The notes below the pieces were generated by a model, which made no database searches, was not told where the DNA came from, and saw only the letters and a list, made by a program, of their open reading frames with translations. Shown here one piece after another: positions 37,582-47,095 of a stretch of DNA of 64,000 bases. This stretch comes from Gammaproteobacteria bacterium (GTDB taxonomy: Bacteria > Pseudomonadota > Gammaproteobacteria > Pseudomonadales > Moraxellaceae). The stretch covers positions 109,972 through 173,971 of the forward strand of contig JAGWUI010000003.1 in NCBI GenBank assembly GCA_028868515.1. The letters run 5' to 3'. How positions within the stretch are numbered: the stretch's first letter is position 1; each line of letters begins with the position of its first letter. The translations under genes and the position numbers were made by a program.

Positions 37582-39093
37582 CTAAAACATGAGGCTCACT
37601 CGCACACCACCGTCAATATTTTCGACTAGAACTTGCCCTTGATGTAATGTCATCACTTCACGCACTAGAGTAAGTCCAATACCTGTACTTTTACGCCCGC
37701 TTTCGGGTCTAGGCAGAGAAAAATAACGATCAAAAATCTGAGGCAACGCATAATCTGGAATAGCTTCACCTTCATTTTCGATCTGAATCTTGATGTTATT
37801 CTTGTGTTGATGATCATTCGTTTCATTCAGAATCTGAGTACAGTGAATCGTGATACGTCCACCTTGTGGCGTGAAATCAAAGGCATTATCGAGAATATTG
37901 CCTAGTGCCTGATTGAACCAAAATGGTTCTGCTTGGACGCTACACTCATTTGGAATATTCAGTTCAATATGCAATTGGCGATTCTTCAATACTGCACTAC
38001 GCTCTTCCAATAATTGATTGATCTGACTGGCAACAGTTATCATTTTTTTCTCAAGGGGCTGCCCATGATGATCTTGTTGTTTTTCAAGCTTTGCCAGCAG
38101 CAATAATCGCTCAATGAGATTCTGCAATCGCTCTGTTTGCTCAATGATATTCTGCGCAAAGCGTTCACGATCTGGTGTCGGTAAATCATCGTGTAGCAAC
38201 TCTGCACTGGCGGAAATCGCAGTCAAAGGGCTTTTCAACTCATGAGTCAATGTATGCACATAATTCTCAACATACGCCTTGCCAGCAAGCGCTTCGTGCA
38301 TCTGGTCAATCGCTTGAGTCAGTTCATTTAGTTCACGCGCAGCCCAAAAATGTAAAGGCTTACTCATGGCGTCATGAATTGGAGTCGTTTGAATCGAATG
38401 CTCACCAGTTTCACCCAGTGAATTGGCTGGCGTTAATCGCAGCGCATAACGCCGAACCTGCTCAATACTATGCCGCAGCCACCACGCAACCATACCACTG
38501 ACGATGAGAGACAATGCCACAATCCAAAGTGCTCGAATCGCCATTTCACGTTGAGCAAGATCGATATAAGGCTGCACCGACACTCCAGGTTTAGCTAATG
38601 AAAGCACTCCTATTAACTGCCCATTCCAGATGATTGGCGCTGCCACATACATTGTCGATGTACTTGAATCATTGGGATCTGTGCGCGTTGAACGCACCCC
38701 GTAACGACCATGCAACGTCAGATAAACATCATTCCAGCGCGAATAATCCTGACCTGTGGCTAAACCTTGCGAATCGTATACAACAATCCCGTGCACATCC
38801 GTAATATAGAGCTGTTGATTGACGAAATTCTTTTGTTGGTTCCAGATTTTTGCACCGAGTTTTCGGCCTAGAATTTGAATGATTTTCTGATGAAATTCAG
38901 GAGTCTTAATCGTCTGATTTGCCACATCTGGTGCAATCAAACTGGCGATAATATTGGCATTGTCTGCAAGTGTTTCTTCAACGACTTGGCGCACACTCGG
39001 CTTAATCTGATTTTGCAGTGCATTGAAAGTAAAAAAGCTTCCCGCCAGCAAGACGATGGCAAAGGCAAACCAAATTCTTAAAAAAATCGACAT
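37582..39093 (-). CDS. creC: Sensor histidine kinase CreC
   Basis: A 503-residue membrane kinase. It has one N-terminal membrane segment, a periplasmic sensor region with GIVVYDSQG and a second membrane segment near residues 190-207. The phosphorylated histidine is H284 in LTHELKSPLTAISASAELL, followed by the N box (GNILDNAFDFTPQGG) and G boxes (GIGLTLVREV). It pairs with CreB, which lies upstream on the same strand. The creB-creC gap of 187 bases holds a palindromic element, unlike the tight coupling usual for this pair. Confidence 0.9.
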   Translation of the reverse strand: MSIFLRIWFAFAIVLLAGSFFTFNALQNQIKPSVRQVVEETLADNANIIASLIAPDVANQTIKTPEFHQKIIQILGRKLGAKIWNQQKNFVNQQLYITDVHGIVVYDSQGLATGQDYSRWNDVYLTLHGRYGVRSTRTDPNDSSTSTMYVAAPIIWNGQLIGVLSLAKPGVSVQPYIDLAQREMAIRALWIVALSLIVSGMVAWWLRHSIEQVRRYALRLTPANSLGETGEHSIQTTPIHDAMSKPLHFWAARELNELTQAIDQMHEALAGKAYVENYVHTLTHELKSPLTAISASAELLHDDLPTPDRERFAQNIIEQTERLQNLIERLLLLAKLEKQQDHHGQPLEKKMITVASQINQLLEERSAVLKNRQLHIELNIPNECSVQAEPFWFNQALGNILDNAFDFTPQGGRITIHCTQILNETNDHQHKNNIKIQIENEGEAIPDYALPQIFDRYFSLPRPESGRKSTGIGLTLVREVMTLHQGQVLVENIDGGVRVSLMF

Positions 39094-39151
39094 GCTTCAT
39101 CCATAAAGAACACTATATTAATTAATACTTTATATAATTTCAAACTATTGA

Positions 39152-39246
39152 GATCAAAAGCAAATCCCTCCTAACCTCCCTTTCTCAAAGGGAGGAACTA
39201 TTCCCTCCTTAGTAAAAGGAGGGTTAGGGAGGATTTGCTTTTGATC
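39152..39246. repeat. Palindromic element with perfect 16-bp terminal inverted repeats, copy 2
   Basis: A 95-bp element between creB and creC. GATCAAAAGCAAATCC at its left end is the exact reverse complement of its right end, and inner arms (CCTCCCTTTCTCAAAGGGAGG, near-palindromic) continue the stem. It shares sequence with 29445-29574. Confidence 0.85.
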
Positions 39247-39280
39247 TTACAAAAATTTCACCTCACACTCAGACTATTGT

Positions 39281-40042
39281 TCAACGACTCAAACTATACC
39301 CCAATCCACGATGAGTCTGTATTGGATCAATCGGATGAACCATGCGCAGTTTTTGGCGTAAAGTTTTGATATGACTATCAATCGTACGCTCGAGACTATG
39401 ATCAGGATGTTCCCAAGCGGCTTGCATTAATTGTCCTCGACTCCAGACCCGCTCAGGTTGTTTGAGTAACACCTCAAGCAAACGTAATTCATACCGAGTG
39501 AGGTTAAGTGCTACACCATGATAAGTTACATGAAACGTTAGCAAATTAAGCTCCCATTCACCCCAAGCAATGACATGCTCAGTCTCATTCGACTTCTCTA
39601 TTGTTTCAGGCGTTTCGAGTCGATTCTTAACAGAATGCTGCTGCACATCTGGTGCATTCATTCGTCGCCAGATTACTTTGATTCTTGAAATAATTTCCCG
39701 AGGACTAAATGGCTTAGCACAATAATCATCAGCACCAATTTCTAAACCAATAATGCGCTCAATTTCTTCACTACGTGCGGTTAAAAACAACAAAGGCGTT
39801 GTCCATTGCTTCCGAATCGCTCGACATAAATCAAAACCATCCATATCAGGCAAGCCAACATCGAGAATAATAAAATCATGTGGTGCCGCCGTAAGCCGCT
39901 CTAACGCTTGAGCCGCTAACGTCACCCAATGCACAGCCCAGCCTTCACGCTCTAATGCATAAATCAGAGGCTCGGCAATCGCAGGATCATCTTCGACCAG
40001 CAAAATCTGCTTGCAAGGCATTGTGTTGACGGCAGTACTCAT
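39281..40042 (-). CDS. creB: Response regulator CreB
   Basis: A 253-residue OmpR-type regulator. Phosphoacceptor D61 lies in IILDVGLPDMDGF, the acidic pair is LVEDDP near residue 15 and the lysine is in CAKPFSPREI. A winged-helix DNA-binding domain follows an extended linker; TRYELRLLEVLLKQPERVWSRGQL and TIDSHIKTLRQKL are visible. It is phosphorylated by CreC and should bind TTCAC-N6-TTCAC tags. The linker between receiver and DNA-binding domains is longer than usual. Confidence 0.9.
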   Translation of the reverse strand: MSTAVNTMPCKQILLVEDDPAIAEPLIYALEREGWAVHWVTLAAQALERLTAAPHDFIILDVGLPDMDGFDLCRAIRKQWTTPLLFLTARSEEIERIIGLEIGADDYCAKPFSPREIISRIKVIWRRMNAPDVQQHSVKNRLETPETIEKSNETEHVIAWGEWELNLLTFHVTYHGVALNLTRYELRLLEVLLKQPERVWSRGQLMQAAWEHPDHSLERTIDSHIKTLRQKLRMVHPIDPIQTHRGLGYSLSR

Positions 40043-40122
40043 AAGAAAAAGACAATGGAATGAACTCGTTCTATTATTAAAATGATTGAACGATAAAGTC
40101 CAGTAAGCTCAATGATTTTTAT

Positions 40123-40138
40123 GTGAAGTGTTCATGGA
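40123..40138 (-). promoter_or_regulatory. Cre-tag-like pair upstream of creB
   Basis: GTGAA at 40123 and ATGGA at 40134 are 11 bases apart, the same unit found upstream of creD. On the creB strand it reads TCCAT-N6-TTCAC and lies about 80 bases before the start codon, which suggests autoregulation. Confidence 0.45.
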
Positions 40139-40160
40139 GGCGCTTCACTCACAGCAAACA

Positions 40161-42008
40161 TTAACCTACGCCAACAAAGCCGCCTGTCTGATGTCGCCAT
40201 AACCGTGCATACAATCCACCTTGCGCCAACAGTTCAGCATGTGTCCCCATTTCGATAATCTGTCCTTGATCCAGTACCACCAGACGATCCATTCGCGCAA
40301 TCGTGGATAGACGATGGGCAATCGCAATCACAGTTTTGCCTTGCATCAACACTTCTAGACTATCCTGAATCGCAGCCTCAACTTCCGAATCAAGTGCAGA
40401 AGTCGCCTCATCCAGTATCAGAATCGGCGCGTTCTTGAGCAGAACGCGCGCAATCGCAATACGCTGGCGCTGACCACCTGATAACTTCACGCCACGTTCA
40501 CCGACATGCGCATCATACCCATGTCGCCCTTCGCCATCTTCTAGGTCAGGAATAAACACATCCGCACGCGCCTGTTGAACCGCCAACTCCACTTCCTCAT
40601 CGCTGGCATTTGGTTTGCCGTACAGCAAATTGTCACGAATAGAACGATGAAGCAATGACGTATCCTGAGTCACCAAACCAATTGTTGAACGCAGGCTATC
40701 TTGAGTCACTTGCGCGATATTTTGCCCATCAATCAGAATCTCACCGCTTTCGAGATCATATAATCGCAGTAACAGACTGACTAATGTTGATTTCCCTGCG
40801 CCAGATGGCCCAACTAAACCAATCTTCTCACCTGCCCGAATGTTCAGATTTAAGTGACTTAAAACACTGGGCGCATGATCATCATGATTCTTACCATAGT
40901 TAAACGAGATATTCTGGATTTGAATATCACCATGTGTTACCTGTAACATATTTGCATGAGGTGCATCAGACAAACCACGCGGTTGGGCAATGCTTTTCAT
41001 GGCATCTTGCACCTGCCCGACGTTATCCGCCATACCATTCAGCACCCACATGATCCACGACGATAATTCGTTAATCCGAATCACCAAACCTGCCGCAAGA
41101 GCCACATCGCCCAATGTGACTTTACCCACACTCCACAGCCACAATGCCAAGCCAATCGTCACGACAATCAACATGCTATTCATCAACGTCAGCAAACTAT
41201 CCATGCTAGTGATAATACGCATCATCTCCTGCACACGTCGCGTCAGTTCAGTTGCGCTATCGCGGGCGTAGTTTTCTTCATCTTTGCTTTGGGCAAATAA
41301 CTTCAAGGTACTGATATTGGTATAGCCATCCACGATTCGTCCCATAAGTTGGGAACGCGCACTCGATGCCGCAACAGAGCGCACCCTGAGTTTCGGGACA
41401 AAATAAATCATGCCGTAAATATACAAAACCAGCCAAATCAATAATGGCAACATCAAATGCCAATCGGCATGACCAAACAGATACAGCGCACTCCCCGTAT
41501 AAATCAGCACATGCCAGATCGCATCAGTCATTTGCACGGTTGAATCGCGCAGTGAAGGCCCAACCTGTATCACACGATTGGCAATACGACCCGCAAAATC
41601 ATTCTGGAAAAAACTGAGATTCTGTTTCAGTACATAGACATGACTTTGCCAACGAATCAGGTTAGTAAAGCTGGGAATGATGGATTGAGACACCAAGACA
41701 TTACGCGAAAATCTAAAAATCGGACGCAGTATCAATGCCACAAATGCCATCCATAACAGCATAGACTGATGCTGCTGAAAAAAGACTTTCGGCGAAGTCG
41801 TCTGTGCCATGTCGATGATTTTGCCGAGGAAACTAAATAGAGATACTTCGATCAGCGTCAGCCCTAAGCCAACGATCAAGACCATGATGAAAACAGGCCA
41901 AACCTGCCTTAAAAAATGCAGATAAAATGCCACTAATCCCTGCGGCGGCATCTCATCAGGCACTTCACGGAATTGATCAATCAGCTTTTCAAAATAGGCA
42001 TACTGCAT
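40161..42008 (-). CDS. ABC exporter half-transporter
   Basis: A 615-residue protein with an N-terminal membrane domain of about six helices (residues 30-330) fused to an ATPase domain. Walker A is GPSGAGKST, the signature is LSGGQRQR, and Walker B is ILILDEATSALD. This is the arrangement of half-size exporters of the MsbA/MdlB type, which must dimerise. The substrate is unknown. It lies 118 bases upstream of creB on the same strand, so it may be read through into creB. Confidence 0.88.
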   Translation of the reverse strand: MQYAYFEKLIDQFREVPDEMPPQGLVAFYLHFLRQVWPVFIMVLIVGLGLTLIEVSLFSFLGKIIDMAQTTSPKVFFQQHQSMLLWMAFVALILRPIFRFSRNVLVSQSIIPSFTNLIRWQSHVYVLKQNLSFFQNDFAGRIANRVIQVGPSLRDSTVQMTDAIWHVLIYTGSALYLFGHADWHLMLPLLIWLVLYIYGMIYFVPKLRVRSVAASSARSQLMGRIVDGYTNISTLKLFAQSKDEENYARDSATELTRRVQEMMRIITSMDSLLTLMNSMLIVVTIGLALWLWSVGKVTLGDVALAAGLVIRINELSSWIMWVLNGMADNVGQVQDAMKSIAQPRGLSDAPHANMLQVTHGDIQIQNISFNYGKNHDDHAPSVLSHLNLNIRAGEKIGLVGPSGAGKSTLVSLLLRLYDLESGEILIDGQNIAQVTQDSLRSTIGLVTQDTSLLHRSIRDNLLYGKPNASDEEVELAVQQARADVFIPDLEDGEGRHGYDAHVGERGVKLSGGQRQRIAIARVLLKNAPILILDEATSALDSEVEAAIQDSLEVLMQGKTVIAIAHRLSTIARMDRLVVLDQGQIIEMGTHAELLAQGGLYARLWRHQTGGFVGVG

Positions 42009-42166
42009 AGGACGTCAATGTTCTGAATTTTCTAAATGATCAGAGCATATCAAGTAAAGCTGGAGGGTTGGAATTTATCATAGCTTTCTAGTTATCAAAT
42101 TTTTCTGGAGTAGCATTAGCTTACGCTGATATGCTGTTTGTACTCTAATAAATTATCTTCGTTCTC

Positions 42167-42616
42167 ATGGTTAACTTCATTCCAGCGCTTTTTTCACTCT
42201 TTGGGGCTATTCTTGGCGTAGTGCTTAGTCACTACTACTCAAATAAAAGAAAAAGAAAAGATGAACTAATCGAATTTCGCCTTAAAGCTTATTCCGATTT
42301 CATTAATGCAACATCACGGTTAACAATTGCTCGTCGGAATGGACAAGCCTCTGATGAAGTCAGTGAGCTTGCAATACTTAATGATGCTAAATTAAGAATT
42401 TGTATTTGTGCGAGTGCATTTGTTACGAAAGCACTTATTGATTTCTGGGATAAAGGCGGAACACTAGAGAAAGAAAGTGAAATTTTAGCATTCACACGTT
42501 TTTGCTTATGTATTAGAAAGGATTTAGGCAATACTGAAAAACTGCATTTTGATATTTCTCAAACTCTTTTTAAATTACAACCATCCACATACTCATATAA
42601 AAATGAACAACTTTAG
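42167..42616 (+). CDS. Unknown small membrane-anchored protein
   Basis: A 149-residue protein with one N-terminal membrane segment (FIPALFSLFGAILGVVLS), a basic stop (YYSNKRKRKDE), and a helical cytoplasmic part of about 110 residues with FRLKAYSDFINATSRLTIARRN. I do not recognise a family. Its AT content is higher than that of the flanking housekeeping genes. It is immediately followed by a palindromic repeat and by another unknown gene on the same strand. Confidence 0.55.
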   Translation: MVNFIPALFSLFGAILGVVLSHYYSNKRKRKDELIEFRLKAYSDFINATSRLTIARRNGQASDEVSELAILNDAKLRICICASAFVTKALIDFWDKGGTLEKESEILAFTRFCLCIRKDLGNTEKLHFDISQTLFKLQPSTYSYKNEQL

Positions 42617-42623
42617 CAAGCTT

Positions 42624-42681
42624 AGGGTGCGCATTGCGCACCAAACAGATAACTTACGAATTGGTGCGCAATGCGCACCCT
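42624..42681. repeat. Nested inverted-repeat element, AGGGTGCGCATTGCGCACC family
   Basis: AGGGTGCGCATTGCGCACC at 42624-42642 and its exact reverse complement at 42663-42681, separated by 20 bases. Each arm is itself nearly palindromic, so cruciforms or alternative hairpins are possible. It lies between two unknown genes. Confidence 0.85.
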
Positions 42682-42711
42682 ACTTCCTCTCAAAAAATAA
42701 TGGAGATAAAT

Positions 42712-43047
42712 ATGATCTATTTTGATATTTGTGAGTTTTCATATACAGATAGTTTAAGGGAAATTATAATTTCGCTTGATAGAGTAAAGATTAGAATTTC
42801 TCAAAACAAAATTACAGGTACAGACTTTTGGATAGTCTCAGGGCGTGAATTAGGAAACGCCTTGAAAGAGCACTACTTAAACTTTCAACCAATGTTTTTT
42901 GGCATATTATTAACAACATTACATGAAAAGAAGGCAAGAATGCCCATTTGTAGAGTGTGTTTGGATGATATTAACAAGGCTTATGAATCTCAAAAGATGC
43001 AAGAGTTGGCCGATAGTATTGCAACACAACAAGGGAGTTTTCTATAA
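42712..43047 (+). CDS. Unknown small protein
   Basis: A 111-residue protein. The ATG at 42712 has GGAG at a seven-base spacing and gives MIYFDICEFSYTDSLREI; upstream codons of the frame are inside the repeat. It has no signal peptide. A C-terminal section with LLTTLHEKKARMPICRVCLDDIN contains a CxxC pair near residue 81. No family is evident. Co-transcription with 42167 is possible. Confidence 0.5.
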   Translation: MIYFDICEFSYTDSLREIIISLDRVKIRISQNKITGTDFWIVSGRELGNALKEHYLNFQPMFFGILLTTLHEKKARMPICRVCLDDINKAYESQKMQELADSIATQQGSFL

Positions 43048-43062
43048 TTCAGCGTGCGTAAC

Positions 43063-43075
43063 ATGGGCTGAAGCC
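43063..43075. repeat. GGGCTGAAGCCC-family repeat, imperfect
   Basis: ATGGGCTGAAGCC within GCGTAACATGGGCTGAAGCC; the upstream GCGTAA(C/T)AT is shared with the copy at 15728. The right arm ends in TACTT rather than CATCC. Confidence 0.55.
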
Positions 43076-43103
43076 TACTTCAACATTCCATTCATGAACT
43101 ATC

Positions 43104-43517
43104 CTATTTTGGATTTTTCGGAATCATACCTTCTTCAAACTGCGGCAAATCATCATTAATTTCCCACCAACTGCATTTAGATGCAGTATAAAAGTGAAAA
43201 GCTGGCTTCACCTTTAACGGCTCATCCAACAAACCCGCACGAATCCGAATCACATTCGGCAAAGAATCCCGACTACTATAAATCGGCGAACCACACTGAC
43301 GACAAAAGAAACGTCTTTTACCTGGTGAAGATTCATATTCAGTCAGCAGTTCTGTACCACTTTTCATCTCAAAATGATCTGTCGATACAGGCGTATTCGT
43401 CGCAAACGCAGTACCTTGCGCCTTACGACACTGAGAGCAATGACAAATCTGAATTGGTGCTAGCTCTGTATTGATTGAAAATTGAATACCGCCACAAAGA
43501 CAACTACCTGTATACAT
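43104..43517 (-). CDS. GFA family protein
   Basis: A 137-residue zinc-binding protein of the glutathione-dependent formaldehyde-activating (GFA) fold. The cysteine motifs are CLCGG near residue 6, CHCSQCRKAQG near 27 and CRQCGSPI near 72. Such proteins share a mostly structural zinc site; the true substrate of most, including this one, is unknown. It is convergent with the small gene at 42712. Confidence 0.85.
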   Translation of the reverse strand: MYTGSCLCGGIQFSINTELAPIQICHCSQCRKAQGTAFATNTPVSTDHFEMKSGTELLTEYESSPGKRRFFCRQCGSPIYSSRDSLPNVIRIRAGLLDEPLKVKPAFHFYTASKCSWWEINDDLPQFEEGMIPKNPK

Positions 43518-43600
43518 ATATTTTTTCTCTTATTAATTATTCGTTTTTGTCGAATGGATTTATCTATCAAAACTACAAAAAGCAACTAAACAAACAGCAT

Positions 43601-43666
43601 AGCTCATTGAGCGAAGTCGAAATGCACGGTGATATAAAAACCACACTTCGACTCCGCTCAGTGTTC
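43601..43666. repeat. AGCTCATTGAGC...CTTCGACTCCGCTCAGTG repeat, copy 2
   Basis: AGCTCATTGAGCGAAGTCGA and CACTTCGACTCCGCTCAGTG form a long imperfect stem-loop 58 bases beyond the serC stop. It resembles 22569-22676. Confidence 0.7.
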
Positions 43667-43723
43667 TTATCTTTGCAATTATTTATAACTACAAAGATAA
43701 ACTAAGGAAACTTAAAAAAACAA

Positions 43724-44800
43724 TCAACCGTGACGTTTCGCAAAGTCCTGCATAAACGCAACCAGCGCATGTACAGCTTCTAGCGGCACTGCGTTATACA
43801 AACTTGCACGCATACCACCAACTGAACGATGACCTGCCAAATTCAGCAAACCTGCTGCTGTACTTTCTGCAAGGAAAGCTTTTTCAAGCGAAGCATCTGC
43901 AAGCGTAAATGGCACGTTCATGATTGAACGGTTTTCTTTCTTGATCGGATTGGCATAGAAACCGCTTTGATCTATGTACGCATACAACGTCGCCGCTTTT
44001 TCTTGATTGAGTTTCTGAATCGCAGTGAGACCACCCTGCTCAAGCAACCACTCAAATACCAAACCTGCCAAATACCAACCAAATGTAGGTGGTGTGTTGA
44101 TCATTGAGCCATTTTTGCCTTGTTGCGCATAATCAAGCAGACTTGGTGTAATTGACTGAGCATGACCAATCAAATCATCACGCACGATCACGAGCGTCAA
44201 ACCTGCAGGACCAATATTCTTCTGCGCGCCTGCATAGATCAAACCAAATTTAGAAACATCTAATGGCTCAGACAAAATTGAAGATGAATAGTCTGCAACC
44301 AGTGGCGCTTCAACTTCTGGAATAAAGTCATATTGCAAACCACCAATCGTTTCATTTGGCGTGTAATGCACATAAGCCGCGCCTTTGGTCAGTTGCCATT
44401 CGCTTTGTGCAGGCACATGACGGAAATGATCGGCTTTGCTTGATGCTGCAACATTCACATTGCCATAACGACGCGCTTCAGCAATTGCTTTATCCGCCCA
44501 AATGCCTGTATCGATATAATCCGCAGTTTGTCCGGCACCAAGCAGATTCAAAGGCACTGCAGAAAATTGTAGTGTCGCGCCGCCTTGTAAAAACAAGACT
44601 TTATAGTTGGATGGAATGCCAAGTAACTTGCGTAAATCAGCTTCCGCCTTCTCTGCCACGCCCACAAAATCATCACTGCGATGACTCATTTCCATGATGG
44701 ACATGCCTGTGCCATGCCAATCTGGAAGTTCGACTTGAGCACGATTGAGAACAGCCGTAGGAAGCGCGGCAGGACCAGCACAGAAATTAAAAGCACGCAT
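43724..44800 (-). CDS. serC: Phosphoserine aminotransferase
   Basis: A 358-residue PLP-dependent fold-type I enzyme that makes 3-phosphoserine for serine and is also used for pyridoxine. It starts [14 protein letters not shown], and [10 protein letters not shown] near residue 37 and the PLP lysine in [11 protein letters not shown] near residue 193 are conserved. The C-terminal [15 protein letters not shown] is typical. It is separate from the pheA cluster in this window. Confidence 0.96.
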   Translation of the reverse strand: MRAFNFCAGPAALPTAVLNRAQVELPDWHGTGMSIMEMSHRSDDFVGVAEKAEADLRKLLGIPSNYKVLFLQGGATLQFSAVPLNLLGAGQTADYIDTGIWADKAIAEARRYGNVNVAASSKADHFRHVPAQSEWQLTKGAAYVHYTPNETIGGLQYDFIPEVEAPLVADYSSSILSEPLDVSKFGLIYAGAQKNIGPAGLTLVIVRDDLIGHAQSITPSLLDYAQQGKNGSMINTPPTFGWYLAGLVFEWLLEQGGLTAIQKLNQEKAATLYAYIDQSGFYANPIKKENRSIMNVPFTLADASLEKAFLAESTAAGLLNLAGHRSVGGMRASLYNAVPLEAVHALVAFMQDFAKRHG

Positions 44801-45099
44801 GAAAGGATGTCCTTGCGATGAAAAAATAGAAAAAGATAAAGCTAAAATTTAATCGCGTATTTAACCATATTTGCAGAGTTTGATGAAGGCGTTAGACGTG
44901 ATCTAAATCATTCTCTGCAACTAAACATGACATCAATTCAAACATCAACCATTTATACGATCTTTACGCACTCCGTTTATTGATCAAATGATTTCCTAAA
45001 ATTAAAAAAACTATTAACAAAATTGAAATACACTCTTACAAATGTAAACAAGAAGTATTATCATTTTAACTATCAGAAACTTTCACCAAAGAGGACGCT

Positions 45100-46533
45100 A
45101 TGCAATTTTTGAATCGTCAGAACAGTTTGGTTCGCGCTTTGACGCTATCTGGAATGATGCTCACAGCAAGTGGGATGAGTAGCCTTGTACTAGCAGCAAA
45201 TGACCAAAGCTCTGACTCCATGAGCAACGCGCAACTCACTCAAATGGTCAAAGAACTCAGCGCACAAAACAAAATGCTGCTTGAGAAGCTCAACCAACTT
45301 GAAGCAAATCAATTAAAGCAAACAGCGCAAGTTCAAGTACAAAACACCCAAATTCAACAACAGACCCAACAAGTCCAGCAGCAAGCCCAAGCAGTTGCAC
45401 AAGTTCAGCAAGACATCAAATCTAGTGCTGCACAAAAACAATCCAATGATGGGTCTTCTACAACCGTTTCTGGCTACGGCGAAATCGGCTATAACCGCCC
45501 AACCAAAGCACCCGAAGATTCAAACGTCGATGTACAACGTGCAGTCATCGGCTTAAATCATCGCTTCGATGACAAAACCAAGATGGTCGCCGAATTTGAA
45601 TGGGAACACGCCATCACATCATCTAGTGATAAAGGTGAAGCTGAAGTCGAACAACTCTGGATTGAGCGTGAGTTCAAGCCAGATTTGCGCGGTCGTGCGG
45701 GTCTATTCCTCATGCCTGTTGGTTTGATCAACCAAAATCACGAACCGACCGCTTACTATGGCGTTTATCGTCCTGAAGTCGATACCAAGATCATTCCAAG
45801 CACTTGGCGTGAAGTCGGTATTGGACTATCAGGAGATACAGAAAACGGTTTCACTTGGGATACTGCATTTACCACATCACCTAACTTAAGCAAATGGGAT
45901 CCAACTTCTACTGAGGGGCGTGATCGCGGTCCTCTACAAGCGACGCATGGCGAAGGACAATTTGCAACTGCAAGAGACTTTGGCGGCGTTGTCGCGCTGA
46001 ACTGGCGCGGTATACCGGGTTTGATGCTTGGCGGCTCTGTCGTATATGACAGTATTGGACAACATCAACCTAATTTTCTGGGTAATCACTCCAAGCTCTT
46101 GATGCTTGATTTGCATGGTCGTTATCAGATCGACAATCTGGATCTATCAGGAGAAATCATTCGCGCCACGATTAGCAATACTGCTGATTTGAATGCCAGC
46201 TTCTTGGCAAGTACAACACCTGATCCAACTTTGATCCCTAGCCTGTTCTACGGTGGTTATCTACAAGCGGGATACCGCGCGTGGCAAAGTGGTGACTATG
46301 TGCTGAAACCTTTTATTCGCTATGAAATTTTGAACACTGCTGCGGGATTTGACTCACTTGCCGCTAAACAACCTGATGAAAGAATCTGGACGTTAGGTGC
46401 TAATCTTGAAATTGGCGAAGGTGTGGTTGTGAAAGCCGACTACCGCAAAAACAAACTCAACACGATGCCTGACCCTGAAAACCACTTCAACCTAGGTGAC
46501 TCGCTCAACCTCGGTGTTGGTTTTTCATTCTAA
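45100..46533 (+). CDS. Porin with N-terminal coiled coil (OprO/P-like)
   Basis: A 477-residue outer-membrane protein. After a signal peptide (cleavage near LAA, residue 32) comes a Gln-rich coiled coil at about residues 45-115, then GYGEIGYNRPTK beginning a beta-barrel and a final LNLGVGFSF with terminal Phe. The layout of an N-terminal coiled coil followed by a barrel resembles the phosphate-selective OprO/OprP family, where the coiled coil helps trimerise. The specificity is unknown. A terminator follows. Confidence 0.8.
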   Translation: MQFLNRQNSLVRALTLSGMMLTASGMSSLVLAANDQSSDSMSNAQLTQMVKELSAQNKMLLEKLNQLEANQLKQTAQVQVQNTQIQQQTQQVQQQAQAVAQVQQDIKSSAAQKQSNDGSSTTVSGYGEIGYNRPTKAPEDSNVDVQRAVIGLNHRFDDKTKMVAEFEWEHAITSSSDKGEAEVEQLWIEREFKPDLRGRAGLFLMPVGLINQNHEPTAYYGVYRPEVDTKIIPSTWREVGIGLSGDTENGFTWDTAFTTSPNLSKWDPTSTEGRDRGPLQATHGEGQFATARDFGGVVALNWRGIPGLMLGGSVVYDSIGQHQPNFLGNHSKLLMLDLHGRYQIDNLDLSGEIIRATISNTADLNASFLASTTPDPTLIPSLFYGGYLQAGYRAWQSGDYVLKPFIRYEILNTAAGFDSLAAKQPDERIWTLGANLEIGEGVVVKADYRKNKLNTMPDPENHFNLGDSLNLGVGFSF

Positions 46534-46554
46534 CTCAGGCTAACTCAGAATAAT

Positions 46555-46588
46555 AATGAGCCACTTCATGCAAGTGGCTCATTTTTTT
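46555..46588 (+). terminator. Terminator after the porin gene
   Basis: Arms AATGAGCCACTT and AAGTGGCTCATT around CATGC, followed by a run of Ts, 22 bases after the stop. Confidence 0.92.
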
Positions 46589-47095
46589 AAACCTACGATT
46601 TGCATCAACGTGGCACCAAAACTCACCGATATTTACTCCTTCGAGTATCCCACTCAAACAAAGAATATCCTGCTCAAATAAAATCTGAAGAAAAACCACG
46701 GTCATCAATCATTAATAAACCGCTCTAAATCATAGACCAACCTATTTTCTGACTTATTACTTTAATAAACGCTGATTATGATTATGAAAGTCTTGTGACA
46801 GTGACTCGCAGTGGTTATTGTCAAATGCCAGACTGTTGCAATACGAGCAATGCGACCATCGAGAAAAGTCATGAAACATCACAAATCTCATTCACACCCA
46901 TAAAATATGAATCAGCCAATGGCTACTTTTCGATTGATCGAAGCATCGTTTTTAATTATGCTAGCGCCCACAATACCCCCCCCAGTATTAGAAATTAAGT
47001 TTTCTGTCTTTAAATCATAAGAACATTTAATTTTAAATGCTGATGATACAAATATAGATTGAACAAAATCTCTCAGATACACCGTGGAGTCATTT
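46589..47095. other. Intergenic region upstream of the RND operon
   Basis: About 500 bases without a convincing gene. It is AT-rich. A 20-base imperfect tandem duplication is seen at 46646-46685 (TATCCCACTCAAACAAAGAA, then a variant). Small frames on both strands overlap each other near 46912-46998, and none has family-like features. I see no recognisable metal-regulator site. Confidence 0.5.

Noticed and set aside
46795..46998. A 67-residue plus-strand frame before the RND operon
   Set aside because: It starts at a GTG, has no ribosome site, overlaps an opposite-strand frame (46912-47103), and shows no family-like pattern.
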